Shown here in pieces: positions 18,078-25,940 of a DNA stretch of 56,256 nt (position 1 is its first letter; every line of letters starts with the position of its first letter). Below the pieces are notes generated by a model. The model worked only from the letters and a program-made list of their open reading frames with translations. It did not search any database and was not told the origin of the DNA. This stretch comes from Leptospira sp. (GTDB taxonomy: Bacteria > Spirochaetota > Leptospiria > Leptospirales > Leptospiraceae): positions 1 to 56,256 of the forward strand of contig JAPZRK010000093.1 in assembly GCA_027531445.1 (NCBI GenBank), read 5' to 3'. A program made the translations under genes and the position numbers.

Positions 18078-18823
18078 ACTTTTCTCGATTTGTTTGACTT
18101 TTTCTTAGGTTGTTTTGCTCGAGATACACTTTTGAATTTTGTTTCCGAGTTTTTAGAATTCAAAATTTCTCCGTCGCGCATTTCTAAGATGCGATCTGCA
18201 AGTTTTGCAACCGCTGGATCATGGGTTACAATAATCAGTGTTGTGTTCAGTTTTTTATTTCGTTCCAAAAGTAAATCTAACACCACCTTACTATTCTTTG
18301 AATCTAAATTTGCTGTTGGTTCATCCGCAAAAATCACCTTTGGCTCATTGATAAAGGCACGTGCAATGGCGATACGTTGCTCTTCACCACCCGACAATTG
18401 TTTTGGGAAATGGCCGGCACGGTGTTGCATCGACACCGAAGACAACAAGTCCAAAGATTTTTCCAAGATCTGCTTCTCACTCATGTTAGATGTTAAGTAT
18501 AAAGGAATACCAACATTTTCTAATGCATTCATACCTGGAAGCAATTGAAAGTTCTGAAAAATAAATCCTATCGACTTTGCACGTATATTCGCAAGACTTG
18601 ATTCATTTTCTTTTACCAAATCTATTCCATCAAATGACACAACACCAACATCAGGTTTATCTAATCCTGCGGCGATACCAAGAAGAGTTGATTTTCCTGA
18701 ACCACTAGGGCCCATGATCGCAACAAATTCTCCACTTTTTACGCTAAATGAAACATTTTTAAGAACATCAATAGGTTCTGGCTCAGATGAAAACTTTTTG
18801 GACACATTTATAAACTCAATCAT
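18074..18823 (-). CDS. ABC transporter ATP-binding protein (YbbA/LolD-like)
   Basis: This 249-residue ATPase carries Walker A GPSGSGKST (residues 39-47), a Q-loop in IFQNFQLLP, signature LSGGEEQRIAIARA, Walker B VIFADEPTANLD and the H-loop histidine in VTHDP. The sequence QNFQLLPGMNALENV is typical of the LolD/MacB group. A basic Lys/Arg-rich tail of about 25 residues is added at the C-terminus. It overlaps the permease gene by four bases. Its ATG overlaps the stop of a possible 46-codon gene (TAATG). Confidence 0.95.
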   Translation of the reverse strand: MIEFINVSKKFSSEPEPIDVLKNVSFSVKSGEFVAIMGPSGSGKSTLLGIAAGLDKPDVGVVSFDGIDLVKENESSLANIRAKSIGFIFQNFQLLPGMNALENVGIPLYLTSNMSEKQILEKSLDLLSSVSMQHRAGHFPKQLSGGEEQRIAIARAFINEPKVIFADEPTANLDSKNSKVVLDLLLERNKKLNTTLIIVTHDPAVAKLADRILEMRDGEILNSKNSETKFKSVSRAKQPKKKSNKSRKV

Positions 18824-18963
18824 TAGGATATTCCCTTAGGCATATAGCCATTTAACATTAATTTAGTGACAATCTTTGGGCATTTACTCGAAAATTTTTC
18901 GCCTATCGCTTGATATATGCAAAAACATAAATCAATTAAATTTTTTTCTTTTTGTGTTTTCAT
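18823..18963 (-). CDS. Possible small protein (46 aa) coupled to the ABC ATPase gene
   Basis: An ATG at 18963 opens 46 codons that end in TAATG, sharing one base pair of overlap with the ATPase start. The product would have a basic N-terminus, a Cys-containing helix (LIDLCFCIYQAIG) and a KCPK segment. The ribosome-binding site is weak (AGAG five bases from the ATG). The same frame stays open far upstream without coding character, so the reading could be a chance one. The TAATG junction is the only real support. Confidence 0.28.
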   Translation of the reverse strand: MKTQKEKNLIDLCFCIYQAIGEKFSSKCPKIVTKLMLNGYMPKGIS

Positions 18964-19041
18964 TCCAACTCTATTGCATCCTTTCAAAAAAAAATGCGTA
19001 AAAAAAATCCTACACTTTTCCTGCTCGATACCTAATTTTTT

Positions 19042-19070
19042 TTGACCCGTAAGGTAGGCTTTAATATACA
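19042..19070 (+). promoter_or_regulatory. Sigma70-type promoter for the zinc-ribbon gene and leuS
   Basis: TTGACC at 19042-19047 and TATACA at 19065-19070 are separated by 17 bases, near-consensus -35 and -10 elements. Transcription should start near 19077, giving a short leader before the ATG at 19124. The other 220 bases between here and 18823 are AT-rich with A and T runs; beyond the possible small gene I see nothing else in them. Confidence 0.78.
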
Positions 19071-19123
19071 GTAACTTCACTACCGTGTTTTTACGATCCA
19101 GAGGATCTACCTTTTTTGAGGTT

Positions 19124-19348
19124 ATGAACAGCACTGTAGATAAGCTGCAATTATTGGGTAAGAATAGAATGCTTGAATGCGAGACAGAGACAGATATGGC
19201 AGCCGAGCCAAATGCGAAAATTACAGAATTAAGGCCATGCGTAGAGTGTGGCAAGGTTACGATCTTATACCAGAATGATATTTGCAAAGTTTGTCTTTCT
19301 CAAAGTTTCAAAAGGCTTGTAAAAATCATTGATTCTGTGAGAAAGTGA
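19124..19348 (+). CDS. Small zinc-ribbon protein (74 aa)
   Basis: This short gene lies directly before leuS. I start it at the ATG at 19124 because GAGG lies about five bases upstream; a longer in-frame start at 19085 falls too close to the promoter. The product has a charged N-terminal half and a C-terminal zinc-ribbon-like module with two CxxC pairs (CVEC and CKVC, spaced by about 13 residues), then a basic helix ending in RK. It may bind zinc and perhaps nucleic acid. Its family is not recognised. A 28-base gap separates it from leuS. Confidence 0.65.
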   Translation: MNSTVDKLQLLGKNRMLECETETDMAAEPNAKITELRPCVECGKVTILYQNDICKVCLSQSFKRLVKIIDSVRK

Positions 19349-19376
19349 TTCTAATGCATTTCCAACGTGTTAGACG

Positions 19377-21980
19377 ATGACGTATCCATTCCAAGACATT
19401 GAACCAAAATGGCAATCATTCTGGGAAAAAAACAAAACCTTCCAAACCAACCCACGATCAACAAAGCCTAAATACTATTGTTTAGACATGTTTCCATACC
19501 CTAGTGGTGCAGGATTACATGTAGGGCACCCAGAAGGTTATACCGCCACAGATATCATCTCCAGGCTCAAACGTATGGACGGCTTTGAAGTTCTGCATCC
19601 GATGGGATGGGATGCCTTCGGATTGCCAGCTGAGAGATATGCGATGACGACGGGCATCCATCCCAAAGTCACTACCAAAAACAACATAGACAACTTTCGC
19701 AAACAGATCAAGATGCTTGGACTTTCCTATGATTGGTCGAGGGAGATCTCGACTACGGATCCTGAGTATTATAAGTGGACCCAATGGATATTTTTGCAGA
19801 TCTATAATTCCTATTTTAACCGGAAAACTAAAAAAGCAGATTCAATCGACAATCTAATCAAACGATTTGAGGCAAACGGCTCCGCAGAGTTCGAAGGACA
19901 TGAGTTACCAAAGGGGATAAGCTTCTCTCCTTCTGAATGGAAACTGAAGAATCGCAAGGACAAAGAAAACATACTTTCTCACTTTCGTTTGGTCTTTGAA
20001 GCGAATATTCCCGTAAACTGGTGTGAGGCATTAGGCACCGTTCTTGCAAATGAAGAAGTGGAAGAATGGGTATCTAAGGGTTATTCTGTAGAAAGAAGAC
20101 CCATGCGTCAATATATGATGCGAATCACGGCATACGCTGAACGTTTGCTAGACGATCTTTCTTTATGTGAATGGCCTATATCGACGCTTGAAATGCAGAG
20201 AAATTGGATCGGTCGGTCGGAAGGGCTGGAGCTTGAATTCCCGATTGCAAACCACGAACAAAAGATTACAGTCTACACGACTCGTCCCGATACAATCTTC
20301 GGAGCTACATATTTGGTTTTAGCGCCGGAGCATCCTTTTGTTCCTATGGTCACAACCGATTCTCAAAAATCGTTAGTTTCATCCTATCAAAAGGAATGTG
20401 CACTTAAAAGTGATTTAGAACGGACAGAACTCAATAAAGATAAATCAGGCGTTTTTACAGGTGCCTATGCAATCCATCCCACCATCCCATCAAAACAAAT
20501 TCCAATTTTTATTTCCGATTATGTTCTGTATGGATATGGAACGGGGGCCATCATGGCAGTACCCGCGCATGACCAGAGAGATTATGAATTTGCTATAAAA
20601 TTTGAATTACCGATCATACCGGTGATCCAAGGGCCATTAGAAGAAGGCAAAGCATTCGACTCTAAAGAATCCATTTGCATCAATTCAGCTTCAAGTTCAT
20701 TATCTTTAGATGGTATGACATACAAGCAAGCTTTTGATGCGATGTCTGCCTGGGCAGAAGTTAATCATTTGGGAAAAAAGAAAATTCAGTTCAAACTCCG
20801 CGATTGGCTGTTTGCAAGACAACGATATTGGGGTGAACCCATCCCTCTCGTTCATTTTGAAGATGGCACTCCGATGGCACTCTCAGAATCTGAATTACCT
20901 TTGATCCTTCCTGACCTGACAGAATTCAAACCATCCGGTACTGGTGAATCACCACTTGCCAATGCACAAGAATGGCTTACGTACAAGGATCCGATTTCAG
21001 GCGAACTTGCAAAGCGTGAAACTAACACTATGCCGCAATGGGCGGGATCATGTTGGTACTACTTAAGATACATTGATCCCACAAATAACGAACGTTTGAT
21101 TGATCCCGAATTAGAAAAACTTTGGATGCCTGTAGAGATTTATGTGGGTGGCGCCGAACATGCGGTTTTACACCTCCTCTATTCAAGATTTTGGCACAAA
21201 ATCTTATTTGATTTGGGACACGTTTCCACACCGGAACCATTTCAAAAACTGGTCCACCAAGGTCTCATTTTGGGTGAAGACAAAAGTAAAATGTCTAAGT
21301 CCAGGGGCAATGTCGTCAATCCAGACGATGTCGTTCTCGAATATGGAGCTGATACCCTTCGTCTGTTTGAGATGTTTATGGGACCTTTTGAGATGACAAA
21401 ACCTTGGAGTAAAAATGGCGTCGAAGGGGTGTTTCGTTTTTTAAACCGTGTATGGAGATTGTTCCATACTGGTCCTGAGGAGACATTTCAGGTAGATGAC
21501 GTTACACCAACCGAAAACGAATTAAAAATACTACATAGAACCTTAAAGAAAGTGAAGGAAGATATCGAAAGCTTTTCCTTCAACACTGCTGTGTCTCAGA
21601 TGATGATCTTTGTAAATGAGATGACTGGATCTACAAACAAACCCAGATCCATCCTTGAACCATTTGTTTTGGCTTTATCGCCGTTTGCACCGCACCTAGC
21701 AGAAGAACTATGGGACAAATTGGGTCATAAGCAATCTTTGTCATTTGAACCGTATCCAAGTTGGGATCCAAATTATCTTATCGATTCAACCATCACTATC
21801 GTTGTTCAAGTAAATGGAAAAATGAGAGGAGAATTCCAAGCACCTCGTGATGTGGATCAGACCGAAGCGATCAAAAATGCGAAACTATTGGAAAAGGTAA
21901 TTCCATTCATTGCTGGCAAAGAAATCAAAAAGGAAATTTACGTACCTGGCAAATTAGTAAATATCGTTGTGGCAGGTTAA
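19377..21980 (+). CDS. leuS: Leucyl-tRNA synthetase
   Basis: This class Ia synthetase charges tRNA-Leu. The 867 residues match the bacterial length. The HIGH-type motif reads HVGHPEG in a PYPSGAGLHVGHPEG context near residue 40, and the KMSKS loop is intact (DKSKMSKSRGN). The editing (CP1) domain shows the conserved TTRPDT segment and GTGAIMAVPAHDQRD. The C-terminal domain has the usual IVVQVNGKMRGEF strand. It appears to be transcribed from the promoter at 19042 with the small zinc-ribbon gene, and a short hairpin covers its stop codon. Confidence 0.98.
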   Translation: MTYPFQDIEPKWQSFWEKNKTFQTNPRSTKPKYYCLDMFPYPSGAGLHVGHPEGYTATDIISRLKRMDGFEVLHPMGWDAFGLPAERYAMTTGIHPKVTTKNNIDNFRKQIKMLGLSYDWSREISTTDPEYYKWTQWIFLQIYNSYFNRKTKKADSIDNLIKRFEANGSAEFEGHELPKGISFSPSEWKLKNRKDKENILSHFRLVFEANIPVNWCEALGTVLANEEVEEWVSKGYSVERRPMRQYMMRITAYAERLLDDLSLCEWPISTLEMQRNWIGRSEGLELEFPIANHEQKITVYTTRPDTIFGATYLVLAPEHPFVPMVTTDSQKSLVSSYQKECALKSDLERTELNKDKSGVFTGAYAIHPTIPSKQIPIFISDYVLYGYGTGAIMAVPAHDQRDYEFAIKFELPIIPVIQGPLEEGKAFDSKESICINSASSSLSLDGMTYKQAFDAMSAWAEVNHLGKKKIQFKLRDWLFARQRYWGEPIPLVHFEDGTPMALSESELPLILPDLTEFKPSGTGESPLANAQEWLTYKDPISGELAKRETNTMPQWAGSCWYYLRYIDPTNNERLIDPELEKLWMPVEIYVGGAEHAVLHLLYSRFWHKILFDLGHVSTPEPFQKLVHQGLILGEDKSKMSKSRGNVVNPDDVVLEYGADTLRLFEMFMGPFEMTKPWSKNGVEGVFRFLNRVWRLFHTGPEETFQVDDVTPTENELKILHRTLKKVKEDIESFSFNTAVSQMMIFVNEMTGSTNKPRSILEPFVLALSPFAPHLAEELWDKLGHKQSLSFEPYPSWDPNYLIDSTITIVVQVNGKMRGEFQAPRDVDQTEAIKNAKLLEKVIPFIAGKEIKKEIYVPGKLVNIVVAG

Positions 21981-21986
21981 CTGCCA
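21970..21986. terminator. Short hairpin over the leuS stop codon
   Basis: A perfect 6-bp stem (TGGCAG / CTGCCA) encloses GTTAA and is followed by only three T. It lies between the convergent leuS and the gene ending at 22006, where a two-way terminator would be expected. The missing U-tract makes it weak. Confidence 0.4.
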
Positions 21987-22005
21987 TTTGGACATTTGAA
22001 CTGTT

Positions 22006-23130
22006 TCAGAAAGCTGTTAAAACAAAAATCAAAAAAGCAATCAATAACAAAGCCACAAAAACTCCAATGAGAGAATAGAGGTTTCCGCTCTTTACTGGCT
22101 CAGGTGGTTTTTTCTTGTTGGCTTGTGATATTTTCTCATTTGCACCTTGTGCGATTACCGGTTTGGGCACAGCAATTTTCACCGGATGTTCTTCAATTGA
22201 ATGAAAGAGATATTGGTTCGGTCCTTCCGCAAAAATATGATACTCATTTTTAGTAGATGCAATCCCACGAAATTTACCGACAAGGGGCTCCTTTGAAATG
22301 TTTCCAGCCTCATCAATAATCCCGAGCAAACTCGCATTTGCCATGCCTTCTTGTGTTTCAGTGGGTACTCGAAAGAGGATCTCTTGTCCAACTACCAAGT
22401 TATCAAATTCGACACCACTGATAGGAGAAATCACTGTTTTCATAGTCACTTCTTTTGAGTATCCCTGACGTAGTTGTTGGATCTGTCTATCGATTGCTGA
22501 TAGTTCGCCAACTGGAGTTTTGGGTACGGATCCTAAATCCGGAGCGGGCATTTCATCCACTGGTTTGGGAATCGGGAGAACAATTCCCTTCATCGGATTT
22601 TCGTAACGAAATTTTGCACTGGATATCTTATCAACTTCTGCTTGTAGTTTAACTCGGCCTGCTTTGGCACCAGCAACAATCGCAGGTTCTAATAAATCGG
22701 AAAGACGAGAGGGATCTTTTTTTTCCCACACAGGTAAGAATTCATCTAACTTCTCTTTGGTGAATACACGATGAACGATCCTTCCAACCATTTCGGAAAG
22801 CGCTGTGTCCATACCTTCTGATTTTCCGATATCTGCTAAATCTGTCGAGATTTGAACATAGTCTGCAAAAGTGCGAATGCGCCTAAAGATTGGTGAACTG
22901 CCGATAACGCAGTAGATCTCCATAATGTGCTTTCTGATCGATGAGGTAAGGATCAAGATAATTCCGGTCTTGTTGTCTATTTCAAACTTCATCTTAACAA
23001 GATAGGCATCAGTGATCTTCCCTTGAAGCACTTCCTTTGCTTGTTCATCTGTGAACACAGCATCCATGGTAAGCCCAAGCAATTCTGCCTGACGTTTGAG
23101 TAGATCTGATTTTGATACGATTTCTGACAT
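22006..23130 (-). CDS. Conserved hypothetical tail-anchored protein, partner of the GHKL ATPase
   Basis: I recognise no family. The 374 residues have no signal peptide; a single hydrophobic helix fills the last 25 residues (350-374), so the protein should be anchored by its tail with the bulk in the cytoplasm. The N-terminal 170 residues are helical and charged. Residues about 180-240 form a Pro-rich linker. Residues 245-335 are beta-rich and could be a PilZ-like or SH3-like barrel, though I see no PilZ arginine motif. The ATG overlaps the stop of the upstream GHKL gene by one base (TAATG), which argues for stoichiometric expression of the pair. A membrane-bound signalling role is inferred. 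Confidence 0.7.
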   Translation of the reverse strand: MSEIVSKSDLLKRQAELLGLTMDAVFTDEQAKEVLQGKITDAYLVKMKFEIDNKTGIILILTSSIRKHIMEIYCVIGSSPIFRRIRTFADYVQISTDLADIGKSEGMDTALSEMVGRIVHRVFTKEKLDEFLPVWEKKDPSRLSDLLEPAIVAGAKAGRVKLQAEVDKISSAKFRYENPMKGIVLPIPKPVDEMPAPDLGSVPKTPVGELSAIDRQIQQLRQGYSKEVTMKTVISPISGVEFDNLVVGQEILFRVPTETQEGMANASLLGIIDEAGNISKEPLVGKFRGIASTKNEYHIFAEGPNQYLFHSIEEHPVKIAVPKPVIAQGANEKISQANKKKPPEPVKSGNLYSLIGVFVALLLIAFLIFVLTAF

Positions 23131-23834
23131 TATTCTAAATTTAATTGCTCTTGGCTTTCTTTTGGAAGATTAACTTGGCCTAGCGGCACGTCAACTCGTG
23201 CAACAGTCTCCTGGATCCTTTCAGAAGAATAAATCGAAAACAAACGGCGATCAAAACCGGATTGAGAGAGCAATATTTCGACCATCGTAATTCCCATACC
23301 TGCTCCTTCTGTATTATCGCCGTGCTCCATAAAGAACTCAAATAAGTTATCATACTTTTTCGCGTGTAGAAACTTTTCTTTGATTCGTTCTGCCTCAACT
23401 GTGAGTAATGGAAAATTGTTTCGAATTTCTAACCGAATCGTATCGTCTTTGTATGCACAGGTAATCTTTACCACATATCCGATCTCTTTCATTTTCACTT
23501 TATAAGCTGGGAATTTTTTTTCGTTGAGGCTATTTTTGAATAATTGCATTCCCTTTTCGTAATCTTCCAATTTATGAATATCGATATTCATCTCTTTGAA
23601 AATGATACGTTTGATGGCAGCTTTTGTTGAATTAACAATGAGTTCTTTTGCGGAGGTATAGAGAAGCTCCATTAAATCGAGTCGATTGACCTTAGTCAGA
23701 ATTGATGAGAGAATATATTTAAGCTTAGCCTCTCCTATGTCACCTAAAACATAGGTAATCATAGAGACTTTCTTGCCCTCGCGGATCGCTTGATCAACAG
23801 CTGTAGTAAAACTAGTATCTAGTTCAGGTTCCAT
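23130..23834 (-). CDS. GHKL-fold (histidine-kinase-like) ATPase domain protein
   Basis: This is a 234-residue cytoplasmic protein. An N-box-like helix, ELIVNSTKAA (Glu64, Asn68), and a glycine-rich lid, EGAGMGITMV (residues 176-185), lie at the spacing of a HATPase_c domain. The usual DxGxG box is replaced by LEIRNN. There is no phospho-accepting His domain, so it is not a complete sensor kinase; anti-sigma (RsbW-like) kinases and free-standing ATP sensors are the closest known arrangements. The N-terminal 55 residues form a separate helical segment. The gene is followed by the tail-anchored protein gene with a one-base overlap. Whether it binds ATP or phosphorylates anything is unknown. Confidence 0.7.
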   Translation of the reverse strand: MEPELDTSFTTAVDQAIREGKKVSMITYVLGDIGEAKLKYILSSILTKVNRLDLMELLYTSAKELIVNSTKAAIKRIIFKEMNIDIHKLEDYEKGMQLFKNSLNEKKFPAYKVKMKEIGYVVKITCAYKDDTIRLEIRNNFPLLTVEAERIKEKFLHAKKYDNLFEFFMEHGDNTEGAGMGITMVEILLSQSGFDRRLFSIYSSERIQETVARVDVPLGQVNLPKESQEQLNLE

Positions 23835-23889
23835 TTTACGAAATATATTTCAACTTGAGAAAAATGGCACAGTTAGAACTTTTGTCTAC

Positions 23890-25242
23890 TTATTTATGAA
23901 ATGTGCGTTCGCTTCCCAGTACATTTAATACGGCCTCGATGCTAGCCTTACAAGGTATGATTGCATTTTGCAATTGCGCGTTTGTCCCAATAATTTTGCC
24001 TTCGTGATAATTTACCTTGAATTCGGTGAACTTCAGACCATTGGCTGTTGAAATGACCACAACTTTGTCATTTTTTTGTATGTCACCTCGAGATATACAT
24101 TTAAGCATCGCCGCAAGTGCAACACCTGTATGTGGGTCGTTGTAAAGGCCGTATTTGTCACCTCTAGCCGCCGCATCAGCCAACTCTTCTTCGGTAGCAA
24201 TTTCTACAATGCCATCAAATTTTTTCAAAATACGAATCGCTTTTTTAACTGAAACTGGATCGCCAATTTGGATTGCCGATGCTAAAGTTTTTTGAGCGGT
24301 GACTGATTGAAAATTCGCAAAACCAGATTGAAACGAATCGTATAACGGAGAAGCGTTTTTAGCTTGAGCAAGTATGATTCGAGGAAGTCTTGTGATTAGT
24401 CCTAATTCTTTCATCATCTCAAATCCCATTCCCAATGCGGAAACATTTCCCAAATTCCCACCAGGAATCACAATCCAATCCGGAACTTCCCAACCGAGTT
24501 GCTGAGTGATCTCGATCGAGATGGTTTTTTGTCCTTCGATTCGAAGTGAGTTCATCGAATTTGCAAGATATATGGATTTTTCTTTTGTTACTTCTTTAAC
24601 GATCGACATACAGCCATCAAAGTCCGTCTCAAGAGCAAGAACTTTGGCTCCATTTGAGACAGGCTGAATGAGCTGTGCCGTAGAAACTTTGTTTGCTGGT
24701 AAAAAAATCAAAGCAGGAATTCCTGCTTTGGCTGCATAAGAAGCTAATGCCGCCGAAGTATCTCCTGTAGAAGCACATGCAACCGCTTTGATAGGCACAC
24801 CATCGGCTATCATTTGTTTAACTTGACTAACCAAAACAGTCATACCTAAATCTTTGAAAGATCCTGTATGAGAGATACCGCATTGTTTGATATATAAGCC
24901 GCCGATGGAAAGATCCTTTGCCCATCTCGATGCGTCAAAAAGGTGAGTGCCACCTTCCCCCGAAGTAACAATATTTTCGTCTGCTACATTAGGCAAAACC
25001 CATTCCTTTTTGCCCCACACTCCCGACTGGAAGGGAAACTTTTGCGACCGAAAGCGAGAATCAAATCGATCTTTCCATTCTTTCGCCGATAATTTTCGCA
25101 ATTTTTCTAAATCGTGTTCGACAGTGAGCAACTCCCCATCATTTTCACAAGTATATACGACATCGCTGAGCGGGTATGTCTTTCCACAGGAGTCAAGTGT
25201 GCAACGAAAGTATGCATCGAATTCATTTTTTGTAAGTGACAT
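23890..25242 (-). CDS. thrC: Threonine synthase
   Basis: This PLP enzyme converts O-phosphohomoserine to threonine. The 450 residues include the PLP lysine in SHTGSFKDLGM, the SNSL-type substrate segment (LANSMNSLRIEGQK), the glycine-rich phosphate loop IPGGNLGN and a C-terminal GLKFTEFK. The N-terminus carries a CTLDSCGKTYPL..YTCEN zinc-finger-like pair, as in the class of threonine synthases with such a finger. It is divergent from lepB, with 95 bases between them that must hold both promoters; no clear one is visible. It may also drive the GHKL pair 55 bases downstream. Confidence 0.95.
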   Translation of the reverse strand: MSLTKNEFDAYFRCTLDSCGKTYPLSDVVYTCENDGELLTVEHDLEKLRKLSAKEWKDRFDSRFRSQKFPFQSGVWGKKEWVLPNVADENIVTSGEGGTHLFDASRWAKDLSIGGLYIKQCGISHTGSFKDLGMTVLVSQVKQMIADGVPIKAVACASTGDTSAALASYAAKAGIPALIFLPANKVSTAQLIQPVSNGAKVLALETDFDGCMSIVKEVTKEKSIYLANSMNSLRIEGQKTISIEITQQLGWEVPDWIVIPGGNLGNVSALGMGFEMMKELGLITRLPRIILAQAKNASPLYDSFQSGFANFQSVTAQKTLASAIQIGDPVSVKKAIRILKKFDGIVEIATEEELADAAARGDKYGLYNDPHTGVALAAMLKCISRGDIQKNDKVVVISTANGLKFTEFKVNYHEGKIIGTNAQLQNAIIPCKASIEAVLNVLGSERTFHK

Positions 25243-25337
25243 TGAAAATCTCTTCAGATCTGATTTAGGTTAACTTCGTTTTCCATACTGAGGATGGAAG
25301 GAAAAATCTCGAATGATTTTTAAAATGCGGCTGGTTT

Positions 25338-25937
25338 ATGACTGAAGAAATAAAGCAAAAAACATGGAAAACACGCCTTCAACGCTACCTACGTAGGACT
25401 GTGTTTATTTCCATTTTCCTCGCATTTCTTCTTTTTGTACGTATTTTTTTGTTCCAGATCTATTCTATCCAAGGCAACTCAATGTATCCTACCTTGGCCA
25501 ATGGCTCGATCGTATTTGTTTGGAAGGGTGGATTTGCACTTTCTGCAAAACTGTTCGGTACAGAATGGTTGTACACTGAACCTGAGATCAAAAAATTAGA
25601 TCTGGTTTTATTTCACGACCAGGCCGGAAACCTAATCGTAAAAAGAGTCATCGGACTCCCCAACGAATTCTACTCCATCGAAGCGGGTAGGGTTTTAATT
25701 GATTCTCAAATGCTCATTGAAAATTATACACCATTAGGAAGTGTAACTTTAGAACCCATCAATTCAATTTTTTTGAATCTCAAAAACTCACCATTCCTTG
25801 CGATGAGCCAACAAGGAAGAATTCCTCCAGGATACTACTTACTGCTAGGTGATAATCGGGAGTATTCTACGGATTCGAGATCTTTTGGATTGGTTCCCGT
25901 TGAAAAAATCAAAGGCAGAGTTATATTTTATTTTTAA
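25338..25937 (+). CDS. lepB: Signal peptidase I
   Basis: LepB cleaves signal peptides of exported proteins at the inner membrane. The 199 residues begin with a basic segment and one membrane helix (residues about 21-40). The catalytic serine is in QGNSMYPTL (Ser48), the general-base lysine in VKRVIGLP (Lys102), and the C-terminal box is GDNREYSTDSR (171-181). It is followed after three bases by the penicillin-binding protein gene, so export and cell-wall functions are linked in one transcript. Confidence 0.96.
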   Translation: MTEEIKQKTWKTRLQRYLRRTVFISIFLAFLLFVRIFLFQIYSIQGNSMYPTLANGSIVFVWKGGFALSAKLFGTEWLYTEPEIKKLDLVLFHDQAGNLIVKRVIGLPNEFYSIEAGRVLIDSQMLIENYTPLGSVTLEPINSIFLNLKNSPFLAMSQQGRIPPGYYLLLGDNREYSTDSRSFGLVPVEKIKGRVIFYF

Positions 25938-25940
25938 TAA

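Noticed and set aside
18964..19287. Upstream extension of the minus-strand frame that ends at 18823
   Set aside because: It runs across the leuS-side promoter and the zinc-ribbon gene on the other strand and has a Cys/Phe/Ser-rich composition typical of a shadow frame.
25281..25299. A 6-bp inverted repeat (TTCCAT / ATGGAA) before lepB
   Set aside because: Short arms and a seven-base loop with no U-tract; common by chance in AT-rich DNA.
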